Assembly (NCBI RefSeq): GCF_020524165.1
Contig: NZ_JAIVKU010000004.1
Span: forward strand, 124,001-188,000
Direction: 5' to 3'
Origin: Guptibacillus hwajinpoensis
GTDB lineage: Bacteria > Bacillota > Bacilli > Bacillales > Guptibacillaceae
Length of the DNA: 64,000 nucleotides
Below are positions 1-8,127 of the stretch, piece after piece. Every line of letters begins with the position of its first letter. Positions within the stretch are counted from its first letter, which is position 1. The position numbers were made by a program, and so were the translations under genes. A model generated the notes under the pieces. It searched no databases. It was not told the origin of the DNA and saw only the letters and a list, made by a program, of their open reading frames with translations.

Positions 1-412
1 TTGCCCCTTCAGGCTCAGGGTGTCCTTTTTTACCAATATAAATGACGTGGTAGCCTTCCTGCTGCTTTTCACGAATTAAATCATGCGTTACCGTAACATC
101 AGGACAAGTGGCATCAAGCACGGTAAGTCCCTTTTCCTCTGCAAGCTCACGCACCTGAGGTGAAACACCATGTGCTGTGAAAATAACAGTTCCGGACTCT
201 ACCTTTTTAAGAATTTCCATTCGGTTTGGCCCATCAAGGGTAATAATGCCATCATCTTCAAAAGCATCTGTCACGTGTTTATTATGAACGATCATCCCGA
301 GAATAAAAATCGGACGCGGTAAAGTTTTATCGAGGGCTGCATTACGTGCAATCACCATTGCATCTACAACGCCATAGCAATAACCTCTAGGTGAAATTTT
401 AGTTACTTTCAT
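1..412 (-). CDS. ispH: 4-hydroxy-3-methylbut-2-enyl diphosphate reductase IspH (N-terminal part; runs off the window)
   Basis: Last enzyme of the MEP isoprenoid pathway: it reduces HMBPP to IPP and DMAPP with a [4Fe-4S] cluster in the cytoplasm. The visible 137 residues begin [18 protein letters not shown], the IspH N-terminus with its first cluster cysteine. A VHNKHV segment, a TAHG segment and a DATCP segment carrying the second cysteine follow. The start is ATG at 412, preceded by a GAGGAGGT ribosome binding site at about 417-424. The C-terminal half, with the third cysteine, lies beyond the window. The pathway partner ispG is on the same strand at 13.1-14.2 kb. Assignment is from recognised family sequence; only the length is untested. 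Confidence 0.95.
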   Translation of the reverse strand, partial: MKVTKISPRGYCYGVVDAMVIARNAALDKTLPRPIFILGMIVHNKHVTDAFEDDGIITLDGPNRMEILKKVESGTVIFTAHGVSPQVRELAEEKGLTVLDATCPDVTVTHDLIREKQQEGYHVIYIGKKGHPEPEGA

Positions 413-504
413 CGAGTACCTCCTCAATCCATGTATGGATTGTTGTATATCTAATCTTCCTTAATTATAAAGGAGATACAGAGATAACTCAACGAAACAC
501 GTTG

Positions 505-1095
505 TTACACATAGAGTTTAGGCTTCGATTTCATACTTTGTTTATTTGGACTCGGTTTCGTTTTTTTCTTATCACTTGTTGTTGGTGGGGTTTTTCCTTT
601 TTTTTTCGCCGGAGATTTTTTTTTCTTTTTAGATGTTTCCTCTGCGGCATCATCCTCTTCATCTTCCGTTTCGCCGGAGGATTTTTGGTATTCTTTAAAC
701 AATGCGATCATCTCTGGAAGCTGTTTAACCATAGGGCCGTATTGCTGGACCATCGGTTTAATGGTGTCGGCTGCCTGCATAACCTTTTGTACGTTTTGGA
801 TCATCCCCATCATATCCATGCCACCCTGGCCAGCTCCGGGAAGAAACCTTGATAACATTCCAGCCTGCTGAGGAAAACCAGGAACCGGACCACGCATGGC
901 AGGAAATGATCCTGGAGGCATTGGGAGCCCCCCGCTCGCCTGACCTCCACCGCCTCCTAAAAATCGAGATAATAGTCCTCCAGATTGTGGAGGCTGTGGA
1001 TAGCCTGGGCCAGGACCTTGAAACCCTCCGCCGGAAAATGGAAAGCCCATGCCAGGACCAGGACCACCTTGAGGGGAGGGAGGAAATTGATTCAT
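505..1095 (-). CDS. yqfQ: YqfQ/VrrA-like Gly/Pro-rich protein
   Basis: 196 residues of unknown role. Residues 1-95 are low-complexity Gly/Pro/Met/Phe-rich sequence and contain the motif LSRFL twice, at about 42-46 and 81-85, each followed by a Gly-rich stretch. Residues 95-137 form a predicted helix (MIQNVQKVMQAADTIKPM). The tail is an acidic block (about 142-153) followed by a lysine-rich block (about 156-196). I see no signal peptide or membrane segment. It sits directly upstream of ispH on the same strand, as yqfQ does in B. subtilis. The family name comes from position and composition; related coat-like proteins are called VrrA or YqfQ. Function is not established from sequence. ATG 1095 has a plausible GGAGG site just upstream. 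Confidence 0.8.
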   Translation of the reverse strand: MNQFPPSPQGGPGPGMGFPFSGGGFQGPGPGYPQPPQSGGLLSRFLGGGGGQASGGLPMPPGSFPAMRGPVPGFPQQAGMLSRFLPGAGQGGMDMMGMIQNVQKVMQAADTIKPMVQQYGPMVKQLPEMIALFKEYQKSSGETEDEEDDAAEETSKKKKKSPAKKKGKTPPTTSDKKKTKPSPNKQSMKSKPKLYV

Positions 1096-1234
1096 GTCAT
1101 ACCCTCCTTCTTATAACTTGAACAATATAAGCTGTTGGTACTATTAAGGTATGCTGAAAATTTGAACGTGTGAGAGAGGTCAAATTAGGAAATATAAATA
1201 ATAGATAGGATATTATTGATCGATCGCTTTAAGA

Positions 1235-1316
1235 AAAAAGCGCGATTATTTCATACGTTTTGAGGATAGTCCGCACATACAGAGTGCAAGGTCTTTCCTG
1301 AACATATGGCGCTTTA
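1235..1316 (+). promoter_or_regulatory. Structured element upstream of cshB
   Basis: Nested inverted repeats lie between yqfQ and cshB. The inner hairpin, 1263-1299, pairs AGGATAGTCCGCAC with GTGC-AA-GGTCTTTCCT around the loop ATACAGA; it has two T-T mismatches and a two-base bulge. An outer pairing of AAAGCGC (about 1235-1241) with GCGCTTT (about 1309-1315) could close it. It has no T-tract, so it is not an ordinary terminator. It could be a 5' leader or a small RNA. The AT-rich TATAAT at 1330-1335 may be a -10 element for cshB, but no good -35 is visible. Confidence 0.4.
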
Positions 1317-1369
1317 GTTGAATTTGTTTTATAATATAAGATGGATTAATGGATGGAGGAACAACAATA

Positions 1370-2647
1370 ATGAAACAATTTGATAGATTAGGGCTCAAGC
1401 CTTTCTTAATTGAAGCGCTAGAAGCTCAGAAATTCACGAGACCGACTGAAATTCAAGAGAGACTTGTGCCAGCTATACGGAATGGTGAGAGTGCCATTGG
1501 GCAATCACAAACAGGGTCTGGTAAAACACTCGCCTTTCTTCTCCCGCTTATTCATCGAATTGACCGTGAGAAAAATGAGTGTCAGGCTGTGATTACAGCA
1601 CCAACTCGTGAACTGGCTGACCAAATATACAATGAGGCACTTAAATTAATAGCGCCACTTTCTGAAGAAGAAACTATATCCATCAAAAAAGCGGTAGGTG
1701 GAACGGATCGCAAACGTATGATTAGTCGTATGAAGAATACGCCTCATATCGTAATTGGAACTCCAGGAAGAATTAAAGACCTCGTGGAAGAACAGGCGTT
1801 AAGCGTTTTTCCTGCTACAATGCTTGTTGTAGATGAAGCAGATCAAATGTTAGACATGGGGTTCATTGAAGATGTAGATTATATTGCTTCCCGGATGGCA
1901 AAAGAATTACAAATGCTCGTATTTTCTGCTACGATTCCAAAGAGTTTGCAACCATTTTTGAAGAAATATATGGACAACCCCAAATTCGTAGAAGTTAATG
2001 CGGAACAAGTAACGGCAGATAAAGTAGAAAATATATTTATCCCAGCTCGTTATCGTGAGAAGAAAGAGCTCTTGCTTAATGTTACAAAAGCGATTAATCC
2101 TTACCTAGCTCTTGTCTTTACAAACACGAAGCAAACGGCAGATGAAGTAGCTGACTTTTTAATTGAAAATGGTCATAATGTGGAGCGGCTACATGGCGGT
2201 GTTCAAGCTCGTCAACGTAAACAAATTATGAAGAAGATTCAAGAAGCAGAATGTCAGTATGTTGTTGCGACAGATCTTGCTTCAAGAGGTATTGACATTA
2301 AAGGCGTCTCACACGTTATTAATTTTGAATTGCCAAAGGATCTTGATTTCTACATTCACCGTGTAGGACGAACTGCACGTGCTGGCCAGGACGGAATTGC
2401 TTTTACTCTAGCAGAACCATCTGACCAACAGGCGATACAAAAGCTGTCAGCAAAGGGAATTAGTATTTCATACAAAGAGGTTAAGAACGGTGAATGGGTG
2501 GAAGCGAAGCCAGTAACACCTCGTAAAAAACCAACGTCATCAAAACCAGAAGTTTTTGTACCAAAGCCGAAGAAAGTTAAACCAGGTTACAAAAAGAAAA
2601 TGCAGCAAGAGCGCGATAGAATTCAGCAAAAGCGTGGTAGAAAATAA
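1370..2647 (+). CDS. cshB: DEAD-box RNA helicase CshB
   Basis: ATP-dependent RNA helicase of 425 residues, probably acting in RNA folding, ribosome assembly or mRNA turnover, with a known cold-shock role in the family. Visible motifs in order: Q-motif region, Walker A TGSGKT (about 49-53), PTREL, TPGR, VVDEADQMLDMGF (about 155), SAT, and the C-terminal HRVGRTARAG. A Lys/Arg-rich tail (about 385-425) is typical of an RNA-binding extension. The start at 1370 is preferred because GGAGGA at 1355-1360 lies 9 bases upstream; an in-frame ATG at 1349 would overlap that site. It lies between yqfQ and nfo, matching B. subtilis yqfR (cshB). A terminator follows at once. Confidence 0.93.
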   Translation: MKQFDRLGLKPFLIEALEAQKFTRPTEIQERLVPAIRNGESAIGQSQTGSGKTLAFLLPLIHRIDREKNECQAVITAPTRELADQIYNEALKLIAPLSEEETISIKKAVGGTDRKRMISRMKNTPHIVIGTPGRIKDLVEEQALSVFPATMLVVDEADQMLDMGFIEDVDYIASRMAKELQMLVFSATIPKSLQPFLKKYMDNPKFVEVNAEQVTADKVENIFIPARYREKKELLLNVTKAINPYLALVFTNTKQTADEVADFLIENGHNVERLHGGVQARQRKQIMKKIQEAECQYVVATDLASRGIDIKGVSHVINFELPKDLDFYIHRVGRTARAGQDGIAFTLAEPSDQQAIQKLSAKGISISYKEVKNGEWVEAKPVTPRKKPTSSKPEVFVPKPKKVKPGYKKKMQQERDRIQQKRGRK

Positions 2648-2650
2648 CTC

Positions 2651-2680
2651 AAAAACCCTCTTAATACAGAGGGTTTTTGT
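2651..2680 (+). terminator. Intrinsic terminator of cshB
   Basis: Stem AAAAACCCTC (2651-2660) pairs with GAGGGTTTTT (2669-2678) across an 8-base loop, ending in a T run just after the cshB stop codon. Confidence 0.85.
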
Positions 2681-2768
2681 CTGCTTTATTATCATGTGAA
2701 GGGTTTGTTGGAATCAAGTGAAAACCAAATACGTTTTATGCGATTAAAAAAAGGAAGGACTGAAGGAA

Positions 2769-3662
2769 ATGTTAAAAATAGGATCTCACGTTTCAATGAG
2801 TGGCGATAAAATGCTGCTTGGAGCTAGTGAAGAAGCTGTCAAATACGGGGCTACAACCTTTATGATCTATACGGGGGCCCCTCAAAACACACGGAGAAAG
2901 GCAATTGAAAAGCTGAACATCGAAAAGGGTGCTATTCATATGAAAGAACATGGCATTGAAGATATCGTTGTACATGCTCCATATATCATTAATATTGGAA
3001 ATACGACGAAACCAGAAACGTTTCAGCTTGGAGTCGATTTTCTCCGATCCGAAATTGAGCGCACTCACGCTCTTGGTGCCCGCCAAATTGTTTTACACCC
3101 TGGTGCTCATGTAGGGGCCGGAGCAGACAAAGGAATCAAGAAAATCATCGAAGGATTAAACGAAGTTCTTACGCCAGATCAAGAGGTGCAGATTGCTTTA
3201 GAAACAATGGCAGGGAAGGGCTCGGAATGTGGAAGAAACTTTGAAGAGCTTGCTCAAATTATTGACGGGGTTACCCACAATGATAAGCTATCTGTCTGCT
3301 TCGATACGTGTCATACTCATGATGCAGGCTATAATATCGTTGATGATTTTGACGGTGTCTTGAATGAATTTGACCATATTGTTGGAATTGAACGATTGAA
3401 AGTTCTTCACGTAAACGATAGTAAAAATGAACGTGGAGCAGCAAAAGACCGTCATGAGAATATAGGCTTTGGTTACATTGGTTTCAAAGCACTGAATAAA
3501 GTGATCCATCATCCTCAATTAAAAGAGATCCCAAAAATTCTAGAAACGCCATATGTAGGGGAAGATAAGAAAAATAAGAAAGCGCCTTACAAACTTGAAA
3601 TTGAAATGCTTCGCAATCAAAGGTTTGATGAAGATTTAAAAACTAAGTTGATGACTGTCTAA
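2769..3662 (+). CDS. nfo: Deoxyribonuclease IV (apurinic/apyrimidinic endonuclease)
   Basis: Base-excision repair enzyme of 297 residues that cleaves 5' to abasic sites, with three metal ions bound in a TIM barrel. Metal-ligand segments are visible in order: GSHVSM near the N-terminus, a VLHPGAH segment, [11 protein letters not shown], a [11 protein letters not shown] segment, and HVNDSK followed by RHENIGFG. The length is normal for the family. ATG 2769 is preceded by a GGAAGGACTGAAGGAA region. It is a single-gene unit between the cshB terminator and a bidirectional terminator, and corresponds to B. subtilis yqfS. Confidence 0.95.
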   Translation: MLKIGSHVSMSGDKMLLGASEEAVKYGATTFMIYTGAPQNTRRKAIEKLNIEKGAIHMKEHGIEDIVVHAPYIINIGNTTKPETFQLGVDFLRSEIERTHALGARQIVLHPGAHVGAGADKGIKKIIEGLNEVLTPDQEVQIALETMAGKGSECGRNFEELAQIIDGVTHNDKLSVCFDTCHTHDAGYNIVDDFDGVLNEFDHIVGIERLKVLHVNDSKNERGAAKDRHENIGFGYIGFKALNKVIHHPQLKEIPKILETPYVGEDKKNKKAPYKLEIEMLRNQRFDEDLKTKLMTV

Positions 3663-3663
3663 C

Positions 3664-3690
3664 AAAAAACCGCTGTATAGCGGTTTTTTG
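3664..3690. terminator. Bidirectional terminator between nfo and the DUF2624 gene
   Basis: AAAAAACCGC and GCGGTTTTTT form a stem with a six-base loop. The A run before and T run after let it serve both converging genes. Confidence 0.85.
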
Positions 3691-3951
3691 TTATTGATTT
3701 AAAAAAGATAGAATCAATTTGTTCACTCGCGACGCAACGGAAGGACTAACTTCACGACTGATTTTCATTAAAATCCGCTTTCTTTGCGTTTGATTCGCAA
3801 TATCGATGTTTTCCTGTTTTAATATTTGGACAATTTTCTTTGCATCTCCTGCAGAAAGTGTAATACCATATTGTTTAGATAGCTGAAGCAATTCTTCAGT
3901 CGTGATTCGATTTAATTTGAAGTTTACAAGTTGAAGCTGTATAGGATTCAT
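3691..3951 (-). CDS. yqfT: DUF2624 family protein (YqfT-like)
   Basis: Small soluble protein of 86 residues and unknown function. It starts MNPIQLQLVNFKLNRITTEEL and is rich in Leu, Gln and Lys. Residues 20-50 suggest a helical fold (LLQLSKQYGITLSAGDAKKIV), resembling small sporulation-associated or DNA-binding-like helical proteins, but no motif decides a role. The start is ATG 3951, with AAAGGGGG about 7 bases upstream; a GTG one codon earlier is also open. Position opposite nfo matches B. subtilis yqfT, and the name rests on that synteny. Confidence 0.75.
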   Translation of the reverse strand: MNPIQLQLVNFKLNRITTEELLQLSKQYGITLSAGDAKKIVQILKQENIDIANQTQRKRILMKISREVSPSVASRVNKLILSFLNQ

Positions 3952-4091
3952 CACGATGCCCCCTTTGCCTATCTCATACTATGCAACCTTCTCGTGAAGG
4001 TGTTCGAATTCAGTATGCGTCTTTTAGTACATGGAGATTTTTTATATAATAAGTGATAAGATCCTTACTTTGCCACTTTTTGGAGGGTGAA

Positions 4092-4958
4092 ATGGAAAAA
4101 AAACAGCATAGGAAAGAAAGTAAAACGCACTTAGTTTACAGATTACTTATGATCATGATCGGCGCTTTTTTGGCTGCAGCCGCTATCGAATTATTTCTTG
4201 TACCTAATCAGTTAATTGATGGGGGAATAATTGGCGTTTCTTTGATCCTCGATCATCTCACACCCTTTAACTTTGCGATTTTAGTTGTCGTTTTAAATCT
4301 GCCATTTATGTATTATGGCTACAAGCAAATAGGAAAAACATTCGCTTTTTCAACATTATTTGGGATCATTGGGCTTGCAACGTTTGAGACGTTTCTTCAT
4401 CATACAGATCCATTTACGACTGAACCAATTCTGGGTACTGTATTTGGTGGCCTGACTTTAGGGCTTGGCGTTGGACTTGTTATTCGACACGGGGGTTCAA
4501 TGGACGGGACAGAAATATTAGGAATTTTATTGACCAAAAAAATCCCTTTTTCAATTGGCGAATTTGTTATGTTTACAAATATCTTTATTTTTACGTGGGC
4601 TGGGTTTGTATTCAGTTGGGAAAATGCGATGTATTCCGTCATGGCGTATTATATTGCGTTTAAAACGATCGATACGGTGATTCAAGGCCTTGATGAAACA
4701 AAAGCAGTGTTAATTGTTTCTGACTTGTATGAAGAAATTTCTGATGCGATTCTTGATCGATTAGGAAGAGGAACGACGAAACTAGTTGGTAAAGGTGGCT
4801 ATACTGACGAAGAGAAAGAGGTTATTTATGTCGTGATTACACGCTTAGAAGTAACAAAGTTAAAAAGTGTTATTTATGATATTGACCCGCAGGCGTTTAT
4901 TACAATTATGAATACTCAGGAAACGCGAGGGGCTAAATTTAAATCTCCTATCCATTAG
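4092..4958 (+). CDS. yqfU: YitT family membrane protein (DUF161/DUF2179), YqfU-like
   Basis: Membrane protein of 288 residues. Five or so hydrophobic segments span about 15-200, and a cytoplasmic DUF2179 domain (about 205-285) ends in [18 protein letters not shown]. The Gly-rich motif [20 protein letters not shown] is a family hallmark. Transport or sensing is suspected for the family, but the substrate is unknown. ATG 4092 is chosen because GGAGGGTG lies just before it; the reading frame stays open upstream to 4053. A TATAAT at 4045-4050 may be its -10 element. It corresponds in position to B. subtilis yqfU. Confidence 0.88.
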   Translation: MEKKQHRKESKTHLVYRLLMIMIGAFLAAAAIELFLVPNQLIDGGIIGVSLILDHLTPFNFAILVVVLNLPFMYYGYKQIGKTFAFSTLFGIIGLATFETFLHHTDPFTTEPILGTVFGGLTLGLGVGLVIRHGGSMDGTEILGILLTKKIPFSIGEFVMFTNIFIFTWAGFVFSWENAMYSVMAYYIAFKTIDTVIQGLDETKAVLIVSDLYEEISDAILDRLGRGTTKLVGKGGYTDEEKEVIYVVITRLEVTKLKSVIYDIDPQAFITIMNTQETRGAKFKSPIH

Positions 4959-4982
4959 ACCTCGAATTCCGGGGTCTTTTTC
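4957..4982 (+). terminator. Terminator of the YitT gene
   Basis: AGACCTC pairs with GGGGTCT around the loop GAATTCC and is followed by a T run; the stem begins inside the stop codon. Confidence 0.7.
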
Positions 4983-5054
4983 CTTATAAAATAAAGGAAC
5001 GATTTGAGCAAAATAGTAGAAAGGTTTGAGAAAATAATGATAGGGTATAACCTT

Positions 5055-5096
5055 AACTGGTGCTCTTCAGCTTTATTAATACCAGTTGAAAAGGAG
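5055..5096 (+). promoter_or_regulatory. Hairpin and Shine-Dalgarno site of the lytic transglycosylase gene
   Basis: AACTGGT (5055-5061) is the inverted repeat of ACCAGTT (5081-5087). It is followed directly by a strong AAGGAG at 5091-5096. No ATG, GTG or TTG lies 5-12 bases downstream of this site in the open frame; the codon at the right distance is ATT at 5106. The hairpin just before the site could affect ribosome access. Confidence 0.5.
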
Positions 5097-5105
5097 TGCA
5101 ACACT

Positions 5106-5837
5106 ATTAATTTTATTCAAACCAACCTAAAAAAACCTCTGTCAATGATCACTGCAATTGTTCTAGCACTTGTTTTAGTAATCGTTCTTGTACAATTTCA
5201 TTTATTTAATGAGCAAGTTGCCGATGCAAAAACAACACCCGGGGAATTGGATCAGAAATCATCCCAGAACGATCAGATCAAAACACAGACTGCGATAAGT
5301 AAGTTAGAGAAAGAGACGGGTTATTCTCTTGATACGAAATCCGTTAGTGTAAAAGAGTGGAAGCAGGCGAAAGCGTACGCAGAACAATTCTATCGCGATA
5401 GTGAGGGGAAGTTTAACGAGAAGTGGGGATTGTTTTTAACCTACCAGTCAATGAAAGCCGATATCGATCCTGCAGTTGTTTATGAGCTTTTGAAAGTTGA
5501 GACAGGTAATACGTTTGATCCTAAGCTGATCGGGCCGGAAACAAAGTACGGTCATGCCTATGGAATGGCTCAATTTATGAAAAATACGGCTCCGTGGATA
5601 GCTGATATGGCAGGTATTGACTACTCGGAGGAAAAATTATTTGATCCTTATTTTTCAATTACGCTTTCTGTGACCTATCTTGATTATCTTTATGACAAAT
5701 ATGGCAATTGGGATGAAGCTCTGACAGCGTATAACCGTGGCATCGGCGGATTGAAAGCTTATGTAGCAGAAAAAGGAACACCTAAAAGTAGTTATTCAGA
5801 AGAAATTAAAGAAATGGCTAGCCATCATGAGATGTGA
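5106..5837 (+). CDS. Membrane-anchored lytic transglycosylase (SLT domain)
   Basis: Cell-wall enzyme that cleaves the MurNAc-GlcNAc bond to give anhydro-muropeptides. One hydrophobic segment (MITAIVLALVLVIVLVQF, about 15-32 from ATT 5106) anchors it, followed by a linker and a C-terminal SLT domain. The likely catalytic Glu is in LLKVETG (about residue 131), followed by AYGMAQFM and TAYNRGIGG, typical of the fold. The start is uncertain: AAGGAG at 5091-5096 points to ATT 5106, while upstream in-frame options (ATG 5037, TTG 5004) have weak sites and would add a non-signal-like extension. It is a single gene ending in a bidirectional terminator shared with ppk. Its exact subfamily is not clear. 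Confidence 0.85.
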   Translation: MNFIQTNLKKPLSMITAIVLALVLVIVLVQFHLFNEQVADAKTTPGELDQKSSQNDQIKTQTAISKLEKETGYSLDTKSVSVKEWKQAKAYAEQFYRDSEGKFNEKWGLFLTYQSMKADIDPAVVYELLKVETGNTFDPKLIGPETKYGHAYGMAQFMKNTAPWIADMAGIDYSEEKLFDPYFSITLSVTYLDYLYDKYGNWDEALTAYNRGIGGLKAYVAEKGTPKSSYSEEIKEMASHHEM

Positions 5838-5880
5838 TGAAAGCTAAAAAGCACCCACGCTTCAATATTTTAAAGAAGCA

Positions 5881-5919
5881 AAAAAATCCTCAGCTTTCGT
5901 TTGAAGCTGAGGATTTTTT
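5881..5919. terminator. Bidirectional terminator between the transglycosylase gene and ppk
   Basis: A 16-base arm AAAAAATCCTCAGCTT is the perfect inverted repeat of AAGCTGAGGATTTTTT across a 7-base loop; it works on either strand. Confidence 0.9.
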
Positions 5920-5925
5920 GTGGTG

Positions 5926-8031
5926 CTACATATAAGAAAAGGGATTCTGCATTAATTTTTGTTGGCTGTTAATAGAGGGTTCGTTTGGTTTTTTTTCTAC
6001 ATAGTGGTAGAGGCCTTTACTATCTTGAATCCTAGCTTTTACATTATCTTTTAGGATCAAATCTAGCGTAGCTCTTACTTTTTGCCTAAGATTGGATTGC
6101 AGGATAGGGAATAGAATTTCGATCCGTTTATCCATATTTCGTGTCATCATATCTGCTGATGAAAGATAGATGTTTTCCTCACCGCTATGGTGAAAATAAA
6201 AAATGCGGGTGTGTTCAAGAAATTGTCCAACAATACTCCGCACAGTAATACGACTGCTCACACCTTCTATACCTGGTCGTAGGCAGCATATCCCTCTCAC
6301 GATAAGGTCAATTTTTACACCGGCTTGTGAAGCTTTATAGAACTGCATAATAAGGTCTTTATCTGTAAGAGAATTCATTTTAGCGATGATTCGCCCTCGT
6401 CCAGTTCTTTTATGATGTTCCATCTCTTTCTCAATAAGCTTAATAAATGTTTCTTTAATTTCACCAGGCGAAATGGAGAAATGATACCAATCAGGTTTTG
6501 TACAATAGCCACTTAAATAATTGAAGAAATTTGTGGCGTCAATCCCTATTTGTTGATTAGAAGTTAAAAGTCCCATATCAGTGTAGATTTTTGCCGTCGT
6601 ATCATTGTAATTTCCAGTACCAAGGTGTACAAAACGCTGAATGACATTCTGTTCTTTGCGTACTACGAGGGTAATTTTACTATGTGTTTTTAAAGATGTC
6701 ATACCATAAATGACATTCACACCTGATTTTTCAAGTTTCTTGGCCCACTGAATGTTGTTTTCTTCATCAAACCTTGCTTTTAATTCTACTAGAACCGTGA
6801 CAAGTTTTCCGTTTTCTGAAGCCTTAGAAAGAGCGGTAATAATGGGGGAGTCATCACTCACTCTATAAAGCGTTTGCTTGATTGCGAGTACTTTAGGATC
6901 AACTGAGGCTTGTTTAATAAAATCAACAATTGGATCAAATGATTCAAAAGGGTGATGGAGGAAAACATCTTTATTTAACAAAGTTGAAAATATCGAGCGC
7001 TCGTTTTGAAGGGCTCGGGGAATCTTGGGAACGAGACTTTCAAATAATAAATGGTCATGGGTACTGCTAAGCGTCTTGTAAAAGCCGAACAAAAAAGTAA
7101 GATCAATCGGACCGTCTACAATGTAAACATCCTTCTCGTGGAGCTCGAGCTTTTCAATTAAAAAACGTGTTGCAGCATTATCATTCCAATCCTTTCTAAT
7201 TTCAAGGCGAACCGCAGCGCCCCACTTTCGTTTTTTCAATTCTTCTTCAATCACTTCGAGGAGATCCCGAGCGCCTTCTTCGTGAATGGAAAGATCCGCA
7301 TTGCGAGTAATACGAAATTGAGAAGTAGAAATAACTCGGTAACCTTCAAAAAGCTTATAACAGTTATGACTTATTACATCTTCTAAAAGGACAAAACATC
7401 GTTTTGAATCAGTTGAAGGAATCTCAATAAAACGATGAAGTGCTGGAGGGATGCGTACGATCGCGAGATAATTATCTGACATTTTCTCATTTTCCTTATG
7501 TAACATCACAGCGATATTTAAAGCTTTATTTGGAATAACAGGGAAAGGGCGATAGGCATCAATTGCCATAGGCGTTAAACTAGGGTAAATTTGGTTTTCA
7601 AAATGGTCATTCACAAAGGTGAGTTGAGTTTTCGTTAATTCCTCACATTTCAGCATATAAATGTTTTCTTCTTGCAATAAAGGAAGGAGAGTATGAGTGA
7701 AGGTTTTATATTGGTGATTAACAAGTCTATGGTTGATTTCGAAAATTTTGGCCAGCTGATCTTTAGGGGTTAACCCAGCTTTATTCTCAGGTTTTTCAAA
7801 ACCGGCAGCCACCTGGTCCTTAAGACCTGCAACTCGAACCATGAAAAACTCATCTAAATTTGAGCTGAAAATGGAAAGGAATTTCAGACGTTCTAAAAGA
7901 GGATTGCGCATATCGATCGCTTCTTCTAAGACCCGCTCATTAAAACCAAGCCAGCTCAGCTCTCGGTTATTATAATAATCGGAAGAAGCTATATTTACTC
8001 GTGCTATGCTTTGGTCTAAGTAGTCCATCAT
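5926..8031 (-). CDS. ppk: Polyphosphate kinase 1
   Basis: Makes inorganic polyphosphate from ATP, reversibly. At 701 residues it has the full PPK1 length: N-terminal domain beginning RELSWLGFNERVLEEA, a head domain, and two C-terminal PLD-like domains. The phosphohistidine is expected in KTHSKITLVV (about residue 449), with FVHLGTGNYND soon after and the second-domain SSADMMTRNMDKR segment. The start is ATG 8031, supported by AAAGGAT 7-8 bases upstream. It lies 78 bases downstream of ppx on the same strand with no obvious terminator between, suggesting co-transcription. Confidence 0.95.
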   Translation of the reverse strand: MMDYLDQSIARVNIASSDYYNNRELSWLGFNERVLEEAIDMRNPLLERLKFLSIFSSNLDEFFMVRVAGLKDQVAAGFEKPENKAGLTPKDQLAKIFEINHRLVNHQYKTFTHTLLPLLQEENIYMLKCEELTKTQLTFVNDHFENQIYPSLTPMAIDAYRPFPVIPNKALNIAVMLHKENEKMSDNYLAIVRIPPALHRFIEIPSTDSKRCFVLLEDVISHNCYKLFEGYRVISTSQFRITRNADLSIHEEGARDLLEVIEEELKKRKWGAAVRLEIRKDWNDNAATRFLIEKLELHEKDVYIVDGPIDLTFLFGFYKTLSSTHDHLLFESLVPKIPRALQNERSIFSTLLNKDVFLHHPFESFDPIVDFIKQASVDPKVLAIKQTLYRVSDDSPIITALSKASENGKLVTVLVELKARFDEENNIQWAKKLEKSGVNVIYGMTSLKTHSKITLVVRKEQNVIQRFVHLGTGNYNDTTAKIYTDMGLLTSNQQIGIDATNFFNYLSGYCTKPDWYHFSISPGEIKETFIKLIEKEMEHHKRTGRGRIIAKMNSLTDKDLIMQFYKASQAGVKIDLIVRGICCLRPGIEGVSSRITVRSIVGQFLEHTRIFYFHHSGEENIYLSSADMMTRNMDKRIEILFPILQSNLRQKVRATLDLILKDNVKARIQDSKGLYHYVEKKPNEPSINSQQKLMQNPFSYM

Positions 8032-8127
8032 ATAATCATCCTTTATCAATATCTGTTAAGCCAATTTTACCAGAAAAAGTACCCATTCTACTTAATTGAA
8101 TTGTAATGATCATGTAAAAAATCATGA

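Noticed and set aside
1261..1300. GAGGATAGTCC resembles the RNase P RNA CR-I motif GAGGAAAGTCC
   Set aside because: It has one mismatch in the core, and the gap before cshB is too short for the roughly 400-base type B RNA. No CR-V-like partner is seen.
4400..4642. 80-codon ORF antisense to the YitT gene
   Set aside because: It is antisense to conserved membrane-segment coding sequence and has no start site support.
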